From: Nymphaea colorata
Taxonomy: Eukaryota; Streptophyta; Magnoliopsida; Nymphaeales; Nymphaeaceae
Direction: 5' to 3'
DNA: 56,245 nucleotides
NCBI RefSeq assembly: GCF_008831285.2
Contig: NW_022204719.1
Coordinates: 1-56,245 of the forward strand
The translations under genes were made by a program, and so were the position numbers. The notes beneath the pieces were generated by a model. That model worked only from the letters and a program-made list of their open reading frames with translations. It had not been told where the DNA came from and searched no databases. Positions 22,429-36,681 of this stretch are shown here, piece by piece. Each line of letters opens with the position of its first letter. Position 1 is the stretch's first letter.

Positions 22429-25400
22429 GGTGTCTTGTAGGTAACCTAATATGTTTCACTTGTTATTACATATATTTGATCACATATATTTAATTGAGAG
22501 ATTAAATGACTCATTTTCACTTGTTATTACATATATTTGATCAATATATTTAATTGAGTGTGCGTAGTCATTTGTTACATACGTATAGATTGACTTAGTG
22601 GCTTGAAAAATGAAGTTCGTTTGGAAATGAATGAGAGTCAGGTCATTAAGTTGGTCCCTTACAGTTAATCTAGTGTATTTCACTTGTTAATACATCTATA
22701 ATGAATGATTTAAAAATTGAAATCGCAAGTTCATATGGATACAAATGGGATCTATGCATTACTTTGAATGCGTGTAATTAGTCGATGAGTTGAATTTGTT
22801 GTTACATCTATAGTGAACGATCTAAAGGATTGAAATCACGCGTTCGTACCAATACAAGTGAGATTTAAATGATTCATATGATCATGCATGCTTAATTGAA
22901 TTTTTTAACTTGTTGTTACATCTATATTAAATGATTTAGTAGATCGAAATCACAAGTTTGTATGAAAATGAATGAGATTCGAGTGATTCATTTGGTGTCT
23001 TATGGTTTACCTAATGTGTTTCACTAGTTGTTACATTTATAATGATTCTTAATACGGATGTCCTTAACAAGTGATTCATTTGGTGTCATATAGTTAACCT
23101 AATGTGTTTCACTTGTAATTTAATTGAATGCGCTTAACAAGTGAATTAGGTTAACAATAGGGCACCAAATGAATCACTCAAATCTCATTCATTTTCATGC
23201 AAGCCTGTGATTTCAATCTACTAAATCATTTAACATGGATATAACAATAAGTCAAGTACATTCAATAAAGTATGCGTGATCATATGAATCACTTAAATCT
23301 GACTCGTATTGGTACGACTATAGTGCATGATCTAAAGGATTGAAATTACAAGTTCGTATCAATACAAGTGCGATTTAAGTGATTCAAATGATCACACATA
23401 CTTAATTGAATGTGCTTAACTTATTGTTACATCCATGTTGCTTGATTAAGTGAACTGAAATCACAAGTTTGTATGAAAATGAATGTGATTCGAGTGATTC
23501 ATTTGGTGTCTTATAGTTAACCTAACGTGTTTCACATGTTATTACATCCACGATCAATGATTTAAATAATTAAAACTCACAAGTTTATATGGATATAAAG
23601 GAGACCTATGCATTAGTTTGATCCTTTATAGTTTGTACAATAAGTTGAACATGTTGTTACATCTATAGTGATCGATGCACAAGTTCACATCAATACGAGT
23701 GGATTTAAGTGATTCAATTGATCACGCTTATTTAATTGAATGTACTTAACTTGTTGTTACGTTTATATTAAATGATTTAGTAAATTCAAATCATAGGTTT
23801 ATATGAAAATGAATGGGATTCGAGTGATTCATTTGGTGTTTTACAGGTAACTTAATGTGTTTCACTTGTTATTACATACATTTGATCACTTATGTTTAAT
23901 CGAGAGATTATGTGATTCATTTTTACTTGTTCTTACATACATTTGATAACTTATATTTAATTGAATGTGCGTAACCATTTGTTACATACGTATAGAATGA
24001 CTTAGTGGCTTGAAAAAGAAGTCCGTTTGGAAATGAATGAGAGTCAAGTCACTATATTGGTCCCTTATAGTTAATCTAATGTATTTCACTTGTTATTACA
24101 TCTATAATGAATGATTTAAATGGTTGAAATCACAAGTTTATATGGATACAAATGGTTGAAGTCACTATATTTGTACACGTGTAGTTAGTCCGATGAGTTG
24201 AATTTGTTGTTACATCTATAGGGAACGTTCTAAAGGATTGAAATCACATGTTCGTACGAATACAAGTGAGATTTAAGTGATTCATATAATCATGCATACT
24301 TAATTGAATGTGTTTAACTTGTTGTTACGTCTATAATAAATGATTTAGTAGATTGAAATCACAAGTTTGTGCGAAAATGAATGAGATTCGAGTGATTCAT
24401 TTGGTGTCTTGTAGTTAACCTATTGTGTTTCACTTGTTATTACATCTTTGATCAATGATTTAAATGATTAAAACTTACAAGTTTGTATGGATATAAAGGA
24501 GACCTATGCATTAGTTTGATCCCTTGTAGTTAGTTCAATAAGTTGAACTAGTTCTTACATCTATGGTGATCGATGTAAGGAATTGAAATCACAAGTTCGT
24601 ATCAATACGAGTGGGATTTAAGTGATTCATTTTATCACGCATACGTAATTGAATGTGCTTAACTTGTTGTTACGTCTATATTAAATGATTTAGTAGATTA
24701 AAATCATAGGTTTGTATGAAAATGAATGATATTGGAGTGATTCATTTGGTGTCTTGTAAGTAACCTAATGTGTTTCACTTGTTATTACATATATTTGATC
24801 ACTTATATTTAATTGAGAGATTAAGTGATTCATTTTCACTTGTTATTACATATAATTGATCACTTGTATTTAATTGAATGTGCGTGACCATTTCTTACTT
24901 ACGTATAGAATGACCTAGTGGCTTTGATACCAGAAGTTCGTTTGGAATACATATATAATGAATGATTAAATGATTGAAATCACATGTTCATGTGGACACA
25001 AACGCGTGTAGTTAGTCCGATGAGTTGAATTTATTGTTACAACTATAGTGCACGATCTAAATGATTGAAATCACAAGTTGTATCAATACAAGTGCGATTT
25101 AAGTGATTCAAATGATCACACATACTTAATTGAATGTGCTTAACTTGTTGTTACATCCATATTGCTAGATTAAGTGAATTCAAATCACAAGTTTGTGTGA
25201 AAATAAATGAGATTTGAGTGATTCATTTGGTGTCTTATAATTAACCTAATGTGTTTCACTCGTTATGACATCTATGATCAACGATTTAAACGATAAAAAC
25301 TCACAAGTTTATATGGATGTAAAGGAGACCTATGGATTAGTTTAGTTTGATCCTTGTAGTTTGTTCAATAAGTTGAACATGTTGTTACATCTCATTCATT

Positions 25401-25576
25401 TGTATCCATACGCACACTAAATCACTCGTCTCGATACGAGTGAGATTTAAGTGATTCATTTGATCACGCATACTTAATTGAATGTGCTTAACTTGTTGTT
25501 ACGTCTATATTAAATGATTTAGTATATTGAAATCATAGGTTTGTATGGAAATGAATGAGATTTGAGTGATTCATTT
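22429..25576 (+). repeat. Satellite unit 3 (3148 bp)
   Basis: Full unit with small private changes, such as a lost C near 22783 and GAATTTTTTAACTT near 22898 where other units have GAATGTGTTTAACTT. Confidence 0.9.
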
Positions 25577-28500
25577 GGTGTCTTGTAGGTAACCTAATAT
25601 GTTTCACTTGTTATTACATATATTTGATCACATATATTTAATTGAGAGATTAAATGACTCATTTTCACTTGTTATTACATATATTTGATCAATATATTTA
25701 ATTGAGTGTGCGTAGTCATTTGTTACATACGTATAGATTGACTTAGTGGCTTGAAATAAGAAGTTCGTTAGGAAATGAATGAGAGTCAGGTCATTAAGTT
25801 GGTCCCTTACAGTTAATCTAGTGTATTTCACTTGTTAATACATCTATAATGAATGATTTAAATATTGAAATCGCAAGTTCATATGGATACAAATGGGATC
25901 TATGCATTACTTTGAATGCGTGTAATTAGTCCGATGAGTTGAATTTGTTGTTACATCTATAGTGAACGATCTAAAGGATTGAAATCACGCGTTCGTACCA
26001 ATACAAGTGAGATTTAAATGATTCATATGATCATGCATGCTTAATTGAATGTGTTTAACTTGTTGTTACATCTATATTAAATGATTTAGTAGATCGAAAT
26101 CACAAGTTTGTATGAAAATGAATGAGATTCGAGTGATTCATTTGGTGTCTTATGGTTTACCTAATGTGTTTCACTAGTTGTTACATTTATAATGATTCTT
26201 AATACGGATGTCCTTAACAAGTGATTCATTTGGTGTCATATAGTTAACCTAATGTGTTTCACTTGTAATTTAATTGAATGTGCTTAACAAGTGAATTAGG
26301 TTAACAATAGGGCACCAAATGAATCACTCAAATCTCATTCATTTTCATGCAAGCCTGTGATTTCAATCTACTAAATCATTTAACATGGATATAACAATAA
26401 GTCAAGTACATTCAATAAAGTATGCGTGATCATATGAATCACTTAAATCTGACTCGTATTGGTACGACTATAGTGCACGATCTAAAGGATTGAAATACAA
26501 GTTCGAATCAATACAAGTGCGATTTAAGTGATTCAAATGATCACACATACTTAATTGAATGTGCTTAACTTATTGTTACATCCATGTTGCTTGATTAAGT
26601 GAACTGAAATCACAAGTTTGTATGAAAATGAATGTGATTCGAGTGATTCATTTGGTGTCTTATAGTTAACCTAACGTGTTTCACATGTTATTACATCCAT
26701 GATCAATGATTTAAATAATTAAAACTCACAAGTTTATATGGATATAAAGGAGACCTATGCATTAGTTTGATCCTTTCTAGTTTGTACGATAAGTTGAACA
26801 TGTTGTTACATCTATAGTGATCGATGCACAAGTTCACATCAATACGAGTGGATTTAAGTGATTCAATTGATCACGCATATTTAATTGAATGTACTTAACT
26901 TGTTGTTACGTTTATATTAAATGATTTAGTAAATTCAAATCATAGGTTTATATGAAAATGAATGGGATTCGAGTGATTCATTTGGTGTTTACAGGTAACT
27001 TAATGTGTTTCACTTGTTATTACATACATTTGATCACTTATGTTTAATCGAGAGATTATGTGATTCATTTTTACTTGTTCTTACATACATTTGATAACTT
27101 ATATTTAATTGAATGTGCGTAACCATTTGTTACATACGTATAGAATGACTTAGTGGCTTGAAAAAAGAAGTCCGTTTGGAAATGAATGAGAGTCAAGTCA
27201 CTATATTGGTCCCTTATAGTTAATCTAATGTATTTCACTTGTTATTACATCTATAATGAATGATTTAAATGGTTGAAATCACAAGTTTATATGGATACAA
27301 ATGGTTGAAGTCACTATATTTGTACACGTGTAGTTAGTCCGATGAGTTGAATTTGTTGTTACATCTATAGGGAACGTTCTAAAGGATTGAAATCACATGT
27401 TCGTACGAATACAAGTGAGATTTAAGTGATTCATATAATCATGCATACTTAATTGAATGTGTTTAACTTGTTGTTACATCTATAATAAATGATTTAGTAG
27501 ATTGAAATCACAAGTTTGTGCGAAAATGAATGAGATTCGAGTGATTCATTTGGTGTCTTGTAGTTAACCTATTGTGTTTCACTTGTTATTACATCTTTGA
27601 TCAATGATTTAAATGATTAAAACTTACAAGTTTGTATGGATATAAAGGAGACCTATGCATTAGTTTGATCCCTTGTAGTTAGTTCAATAAGTTGAACTAG
27701 TTCTTACATCTATGGTGATCGATGTAAGGAATTGAAATCACAAGTTCGTATCAATACGAGTGGGATTTAAGTGATTCATTTTATCACACATACGTAATTG
27801 AATGTGCTTAACTTGTTGTTACGTCTATATTAAATGATTTAGTAGATTAAAATCATAGGTTTGTATGAAAATGAATGATATTGGAGTGATTCATTTGGTG
27901 TCTTGTAAGTAACCTAATGTGTTTCACTTGTTATTACATATATTTGATCACTTATATTTAATTGAGAGATTAAGTGATTCATTTTCACTTGTTATTACAT
28001 ATAATTGATCACTTGTATTTAATTGAATGTGCGTGACCATTTCTTACTTACGTATAGAATGACCTAGTGGCTTTGATACCAGAAGTTCGTTTGGAATACA
28101 TATATAATGAATGATTTAAATGATTGAAATCACATGTTCATGTGGATACAAACCGTGTAGTTAGTCCGATGAGTTGAATTTATTGTTACAACTATAGTGC
28201 ACGATCTAAATGATTGAAATCACAAGTTCGTATCAATACAAGTGCGATTTAAGTGATTCAAATGATCACACATACTTAATTGAATGTGCTTAACTTGTTG
28301 TTACATCCATATTGCTAGATTAAGTGAATTCAAATCACAAGTTTGTGTGAAAATAAATGAGATTTGAGTGATTCATTTGGTGTCTTATAATTAACCTAAT
28401 GTGTTTCACTCGTTATGACATCTATGATCAACGATTTAAACGATAAAAACTCACAAGTTTATATGGATGTAAAGGAGACCTATGGATTAGTTTAGTTTGA

Positions 28501-28727
28501 TCCCTTGTAGTTTGTTCAATAAGTTGAACATGTTGTTACATCTCATTCATTTGTATCCATACGCACACTAAATCACTCGTCTCGATACGAGTGAGATTTA
28601 AGTGATTCATTTGATCACGCATACTTAATTGAATGTGCTTAACTTGTTGTTACGTCTATATTAAATGATTTAGTATATTGAAATCATAGGTTTGTATGGA
28701 AATGAATGAGATTTGAGTGATTCATTT
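25577..28727 (+). repeat. Satellite unit 4 (3151 bp)
   Basis: Full unit. From here rightwards the word TCCATGATCA replaces TCCACGATCA of units 1-3. Confidence 0.9.
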
Positions 28728-31700
28728 GGTGTCTTGTAGGTAACCTAATATGTTTCACTTGTTATTACATATATTTGATCACATATATTTAATTGAGAGA
28801 TTAAATGATTCATTTTCACTTGTTATTACATATATTTGATCAATATATTTAATTGAGTGTGCGTAGCCATTTGTTACATACGTATAGATGACTTAGTGGC
28901 TTGAAATAAGAAGTTCGTTTGGAAATGAATGAGAGTCAGGTCATTAAGTTGGTCCCTTACAGTTAATCTAGTGTATTTCACTTGTTATTACATCTATAAT
29001 GAATGATTTAAATGATTGAAATCGCAAGTTCATATGGATACAAATGGGATCTATGCATTACTTTGAATGCGTGTAATTAGTCCGATGAGTTGAATTTGTT
29101 GTTACATCTATAGTGAACGATCTAAAGGATTGAAATCACGCGTTCGTACCAATACAAGTGAGATTTAAATGATTCATATGATCATGCATGCTTAATTGAA
29201 TGTGTTTAACTTGTTGTTACATCTATATTAAATGATTTAGTAGATCGAAATCACAAGTTTGTATGAAAATGAATGAGATTCGAGTGATTCATTTGGTGTC
29301 TTATGGTTTACCTAATGTGTTTCACTAGTTGTTACATTTATAATGATTCTTAATACGGATGTCCTTAACAAGTGATTCATTTGGTGTCATATAGTTAACC
29401 TAATGTGTTTCACTTGTAATTTAATTGAATGTGCTTAACAAGTGAATTAGGTTAACAATAGGGCACCAAATGAATCACTCAAATCTCATTCATTTTCATG
29501 CAAGCCTGTGATTTCAATCTACTAAATCATTTAACATGGATATAACAATAAGTCAAGTACATTCAATAAAGTATGCGTGATCATATGAATCACTTAAATC
29601 TGACTCGTATTGGTACGACTATAGTGCACGATCTAAAGGATTGAAATACAAGTTCGTATCAATACAAGTGCGATTTAAGTGATTCAAATGATCACACATA
29701 CTTAATTGAATGTGCTTAACTTATTGTTACATCCATGTTGCTTGATTAAGTGAACTGAAATCACAAGTTTGTATGAAAATGAATGTGATTCGAGTGATTC
29801 ATTTGGTGTCTTATAGTTAACCTAACGTGTTTCACATGTTATTACATCCATGATCAATGATTTAAATAATTAAAACTCACAAGTTTATATGGATATAAAG
29901 GAGACCTATGCATTAGTTTGATCCTTTCTAGTTTGTACGATAAGTTGAACATGTTGTTACATCTATAGTGATCGATGCACAAGTTCACATCAATACGAGT
30001 GGGATTTAAGTGATTCAATTGATCACGCATATTTAATTGAATGTACTTAACTTGTTGTTACGTTTATATTAAATGATTTAGTAAATTCAAATCATAGGTT
30101 TATATGAAAATGAATGGGATTCGAGTGATTCATTTGGTGTCTTACAGGTAACTTAATGTGTTTCACTTGTTATTACATACATTTGATCACTTATGTTTAA
30201 TCGAGAGATTATGTGATTCATTTTTACTTGTTCTTACATACATTTGATAACTTATATTTAATTGAATGTGCGTAACCATTTGTTACATACGTATAGAATG
30301 ACTTAGTGGCTTGAAAAAAGAAGTCCGTTTGGAAATGAATGAGAGTCAAGTCACTATATTGGTCCCTTATAGTTAATCTAATGTATTTCACTTGTTATTA
30401 CATCTATAATGAATGATTTAAATGGTTGAAATCACAAGTTTATATGGATACAAATGGTTGAAGTCACTATATTTGTACACGTGTAGTTAGTCCGATGAGT
30501 TGAATTTGTTGTTACATCTATAGGGAACGTTCTAAAGGATTGAAATCACATGTTCGTACGAATACAAGTGAGATTTAAGTGATTCATATAATCATGCATA
30601 CTTAATTGAATGTGTTTAACTTGTTGTTACGTCTATAATAAATGATTTAGTAGATTGAAATCACAAGTTTGTGCGAAAATGAATGAGATTCGAGTGATTC
30701 ATTTGGTGTCTTGTAGTTAACCTATTGTGTTTCACTTGTTATTACATCTTTGATCAATGATTTAAATGATTAAAACTTACAAGTTTGTATGGATATAAAG
30801 GAGACCTATGCATTAGTTTGATCCCTTGTAGTTAGTTCAATAAGTTGAACTAGTTCTTACATCTATGGTGATCGATGTAAGGAATTGAAATCACAAGTTC
30901 GTATCAATACGAGTGGGATTTAAGTGATTCATTTTATCACACATACGTAATTGAATGTGCTTAACTTGTTGTTACGTCTATATTAAATGATTTAGTAGAT
31001 TAAAATCATAGGTTTGTATGAAAATGAATGATATTGGAGTGATTCATTTGGTGTCTTGTAAGTAACCTAATGTGTTTCACTTGTTATTACATATATTTGA
31101 TCACTTATATTTAATTGAGAGATTAAGTGATTCATTTTCACTTGTTATTACATATAATTGATCACTTGTATTTAATTGAATGTGCGTGACCATTTCTTAC
31201 TTACGTATAGAATGACCTAGTGGCTTTGATACCAGAAGTTCGTTTGGAATACATATATAATGAATGATTTAAATGATTGAAATCACATGTTCATGTGGAT
31301 ACAAACGCGTGTAGTTAGTCCGATGAGTTGAATTTATTGTTACAACTATAGTGCACGATCTAAATGATTGAAATCACAAGTTCGTATCAATACAAGTGCG
31401 ATTTAAGTGATTCAAATGATCACACATACTTAATTGAATGTGCTTAACTTGTTGTTACATCCATATTGCTAGATTAAGTGAATTCAAATCACAAGTTTGT
31501 GTGAAAATAAATGAGATTTGAGTGATTCATTTGGTGTCTTATAATTAACCTAATGTGTTTCACTCGTTATGACATCTATGATCAACGATTTAAACGATAA
31601 AAACTCACAAGTTTATATGGATGTAAAGGAGACCTATGGATTAGTTTAGTTGATCCCTTGTAGTTGTTCAATAAGTTGAACATGTTGTTACATCTCATTC

Positions 31701-32699
31701 ATTTGTATCATACGCAATAAATCACTCGTCTCAATACGAGTGAGATTTAAGTGATTCATTTGATCACCATACTTAATTGAATGTGCTTAACTTGTTGTTA
31801 CGTCTATATTAAATGATTTAGTAATTAAATCATAGGTTTGTATGAAAATGAATGAATTGAGTGATTCATTTGGTGTCTTGTAGTAACCTAATGTGTTTCA
31901 CTTGTTATTACATATATTTGATCACTTATATTTAATTGAGAGATTAAGTGATTCATTTTCACTTGTTATTACATATAATTGATCACTTGTATTTAATTGA
32001 ATGTGCGTGACCATTTCTTACTTACGTATAGAATGACCTAGTGGCTTTGATACCAGAAGTTCGTTTGGAATACATATATAATGAATGATTTAAATGATTG
32101 AAATCACATGTTCATGTGGATACAAACGCGTGTAGTTAGTCCGATGAGTTGAATTTATTGTTACAACTATAGTGCACGATCTAAATGATTGAAATCACAA
32201 GTTCGTATCAATACAAGTGCGATTTAAGTGATTCAAATGATCACACATACTTAATTGAATGTGCTTAACTTGTTGTTACATCCATATTGCTAGATTAAGT
32301 GAATTCAAATCACAAGTTTGTGAAAATAAATGAGATTTGAGTGATTCATTTGGTGTCTTATAATTAACCTAATGTGTTTCACTCGTTATGACATCTATGA
32401 TCAACGATTTAAACGATAAAAACTCACAAGTTTATATGGATGTAAAGGAGACCTATGGATTAGTTTAGTTTGATCCCTTGTAGTTTGTTCAATAAGTTGA
32501 ACATGTTGTTACATCTCATTCATTTGTATCCATACGCACACTAAATCACTCGTCTCATACGAGTGAGATTTAAGTGATTCATTTGATCACGCATACTTAA
32601 TTGAATGTGCTTAACTTGTTGTTACGTCTATATTAAATGATTTAGTATATTGAAATCATAGGTTTGTATGGAAATGAATGAGATTTGAGTGATTCATTT
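28728..32699 (+). repeat. Satellite unit 5, expanded (3972 bp)
   Basis: A normal unit plus one additional module: GGTGTCTTGTAAG-type boxes at 31050 and 31872 are followed by the next unit at 32700, giving modules of 822 and 828 bp where other units have one of about 830 bp. A one-base loss near 28888 interrupts the repeat-derived open frame. Confidence 0.9.
31640..31880. other. Cluster of small deletions at the extra-module joint of unit 5
   Basis: Around ten one- to few-base losses compared with the same stretch in other units (for example TTTAGTTGATCC, TATCATACGCAATAAATC, GATCACCATAC, AGTAATTAAATC). Neighbouring sequence is clean. This density is more typical of low consensus quality than of mutation. 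Confidence 0.6.
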
Positions 32700-35600
32700 G
32701 GTGTCTTGTAGGTAACCTAATATGTTTCACTTGTTATTACATATATTTGATCACATATATTTAATTGAGAGATTAAATGATTCATTTTCACTTGTTATTA
32801 CATATATTTGATCAATATATTTAATTGAGTGTGCGTAGCCATTTGTTACATACGTATAGAATGACTTAGTGGCTTGAAATAAGAAGTTCGTTTGGAAATG
32901 AATGAGAGTCAGGTCATTAAGTTGGTCCCTTACAGTTAATCTAGTGTATTTCACTTGTTATTACATCTATAATGAATGATTTAAATGATTGAAATCGCAA
33001 GTTCATATGGATACAAATGGGATCTATGCATTACTTTGAATGCGTGTAATTAGTCCGATGAGTTGAATTTGTTGTTACATCTATAGTGAACGATCTAAAG
33101 GATTGAAATCACGCGTTCGTACCAATACAAGTGAGATTTAAATGATTCATATGATCATGCATGCTTAATTGAATGTGTTTAACTTGTTGTTACATCTATA
33201 TTAAATGATTTAGTAGATCGAAATCACAAGTTTGTATGAAAATGAATGAGATTCGAGTGATTCATTTGGTGTCTTATGGTTTACCTAATGTGTTTCACTA
33301 GTTGTTACATTTATAATGATTCTTAATACGGATGTCCTTAACAAGTGATTCATTTGGTGTCATATAGTTAACCTAATGTGTTTCACTTGTAATTTAATTG
33401 AATGTGCTTAACAAGTGAATTAGGTTAACAATAGGGCACCAAATGAATCACTCAAATCTCATTCATTTTCATGCAAGCCTGTGATTTCAATCTACTAAAT
33501 CATTTAACATGGATATAACAATAAGTCAAGTACATTCAATAAAGTATGCGTGATCATATGAATCACTTAAATCTGACTCGTATTGGTACGACTATAGTGC
33601 ACGATCTAAAGGATTGAAATTACAAGTTCGTATCAATACAAGTGCGATTTAAGTGATTCAAATGATCACACATACTTAATTGAATGTGCTTAACTTATTG
33701 TTACATCCATGTTGCTTGATTAAGTGAACTGAAATCACAAGTTTGTATGAAAATGAATGTGATTCGAGTGATTCATTTGGTGTCTTATAGTTAACCTAAC
33801 GTGTTTCACATGTTATTACATCCATGATCAATGATTTAAATAATTAAAACTCACAAGTTTATATGGATATAAAGGAGACCTATGCATTAGTTTGATCCTT
33901 TCTAGTTTGTACGATAAGTTGAACATGTTGTTACATCTATAGTGATCGATGCACAAGTTCACATCAATACGAGTGGGATTTAAGTGATTCAATTGATCAC
34001 GCATATTTAATTGAATGTACTTAACTTGTTGTTACGTTTATATTAAATGATTTAGTAAATTCAAATCATAGGTTTATATGAAAATGAATGGGATTCGAGT
34101 GATTCATTTGGTGTCTTACAGGTAACTTAATGTGTTTCACTTGTTATTACATACATTTGATCACTTATGTTTAATCGAGAGATTATGTGATTCATTTTTA
34201 CTTGTTCTTACATACATTTGATAACTTATATTTAATTGAATGTGCGTAACCATTTGTTACATACGTATAGAATGACTTAGTGGCTTGAAAAAAGAAGTCC
34301 GTTTGGAAATGAATGAGAGTCAAGTCACTATATTGGTCCCTTATAGTTAATCTAATGTATTTCACTTGTTATTACATCTATAATGAATGATTTAAATGGT
34401 TGAAATCACAAGTTTATATGGATACAAATGGTTGAAGTCACTATATTTGTACACGTGTAGTTAGTCCGATGAGTTGAATTTGTTGTTACATCTATAGGGA
34501 ACGTTCTAAAGGATTGAAATCACATGTTCGTACGAATACAAGTGAGATTTAAGTGATTCATATAATCATGCATACTTAATTGAATGTGTTTAACTTGTTG
34601 TTACGTCTATAATAAATGATTTAGTAGATTGAAATCACAAGTTTGTGCGAAAATGAATGAGATTCGAGTGATTCATTTGGTGTCTTGTAGTTAACCTATT
34701 GTGTTTCACTTGTTATTACATCTTTGATCAATGATTTAAATGATTAAAACTTACAAGTTTGTATGGATATAAAGGAGACCTATGCATTAGTTTGATCCCT
34801 TGTAGTTAGTTCAATAAGTTGAACTAGTTCTTACATCTATGGTGATCGATGTAAGGAATTGAAATCACAAGTTCGTATCAATACGAGTGGGATTTAAGTG
34901 ATTCATTTATCACACATACGTAATTGAATGTGCTTAACTTGTTGTTACGTCTATATTAAATGATTTAGTAGATTAAAATCATAGGTTTGTATGAAAATGA
35001 ATGATATTGGAGTGATTCATTTGGTGTCTTGTAAGTAACCTAATGTGTTTCACTTGTTATTACATATATTTGATCACTTATATTTAATTGAGAGATTAAG
35101 TGATTCATTTTCACTTGTTATTACATATAATTGATCACTTGTATTTAATTGAATGTGCGTGACCATTTCTTACTTACGTATAGAATGACCTAGTGGCTTT
35201 GATACCAGAAGTTCGTTTGGAATACATATATAATGAATGATTTAAATGATTGAAATCACATGTTCATGTGGATACAAACGCGTGTAGTTAGTCCGATGAG
35301 TTGAATTTATTGTTACAACTATAGTGCACGATCTAAATGATTGAAATCACAAGTTCGTATCAATACAAGTGCGATTTAAGTGATTCAAATGATCACACAT
35401 ACTTAATTGAATGTGCTTAACTTGTTGTTACATCCATATTGCTAGATTAAGTGAATTCAAATCACAAGTTTGTGTGAAAATAAATGAGATTTGAGTGATT
35501 CATTTGGTGTCTTATAATTAACCTAATGTGTTTCACTCGTTATGACATCTATGATCAACGATTTAAACGATAAAAACTCACAAGTTTATATGGATGTAAA

Positions 35601-36681
35601 GGAGACCTATGGATTAGTTTAGTTTGATCCCTTGTAGTTTGTTCAATAAGTTGAACATGTTGTTACATCTCATTCATTTGTATCCATACGCACACTAAAT
35701 CACTCGTCTCAATACGAGTGAGATTTAAGTGATTCATTTGATCACGCATACTTAATTGAATGTGCTTAACTTGTTGTTACGTCTATATTAAATGATTTAG
35801 TATATTGAAATCATAGGTTTGTATGAAATGAATGAGATTGAGTGATTCATTTGGTGTCTTGTAGTAACCTAATGTGTTTCACTTGTTATTACATATATTT
35901 GATCACTTATATTTAATTGAGAGATTAAGTGATTCATTTTCACTTGTTATTACATATAATTGATCACTTGTATTTAATTGAATGTGCGTGACCATTTCTT
36001 ACTTACGTATAGAATGACCTAGTGGCTTTGATACAGAAGTTCGTTTGGAATACATATATAATGAATGATTTAAATGATTGAAATCACATGTTCATGTGGA
36101 TACAAACGCGTGTAGTTAGTCCGATGAGTTGAATTTATTGTTACAACTATAGTGCACGATCTAAATGATTGAAATCACAAGTTCGTATCAATACAAGTGC
36201 GATTTAAGTGATTCAAATGATCACACATACTTAATTGAATGTGCTTAACTTGTTGTTACATCCATATTGCTAGATTAAGTGAATTCAAATCACAAGTTTG
36301 TGTGAAAATAAATGAGATTTGAGTGATTCATTTGGTGTCTTATAATTAACCTAATGTGTTTCACTCGTTATGACATCTATGATCAACGATTTAAACGATA
36401 AAAACTCACAAGTTTATATGGATGTAAAGGAGACCTATGGATTAGTTTAGTTTGATCCTTGTAGTTTGTTCAATAAGTTGAACATGTTGTTACATCTCAT
36501 TCATTTGTATCCATACGCACACTAAATCACTCGTCTCAATACGAGTGAGATTTAAGTGATTCATTTGATCACGCATACTTAATTGAATGTGCTTAACTTG
36601 TTGTTACGTCTATATTAAATGATTTAGTATATTGAAATCATAGGTTTGTATGGAAATGAATGAGATTTGAGTGATTCATTT
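32700..36681 (+). repeat. Satellite unit 6, expanded (3982 bp)
   Basis: A second expanded unit: boxes at 35023 and 35853 precede the next unit at 36682, giving modules of 830 and 829 bp. Small losses again lie near the joint (35821-35870). Confidence 0.9.
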
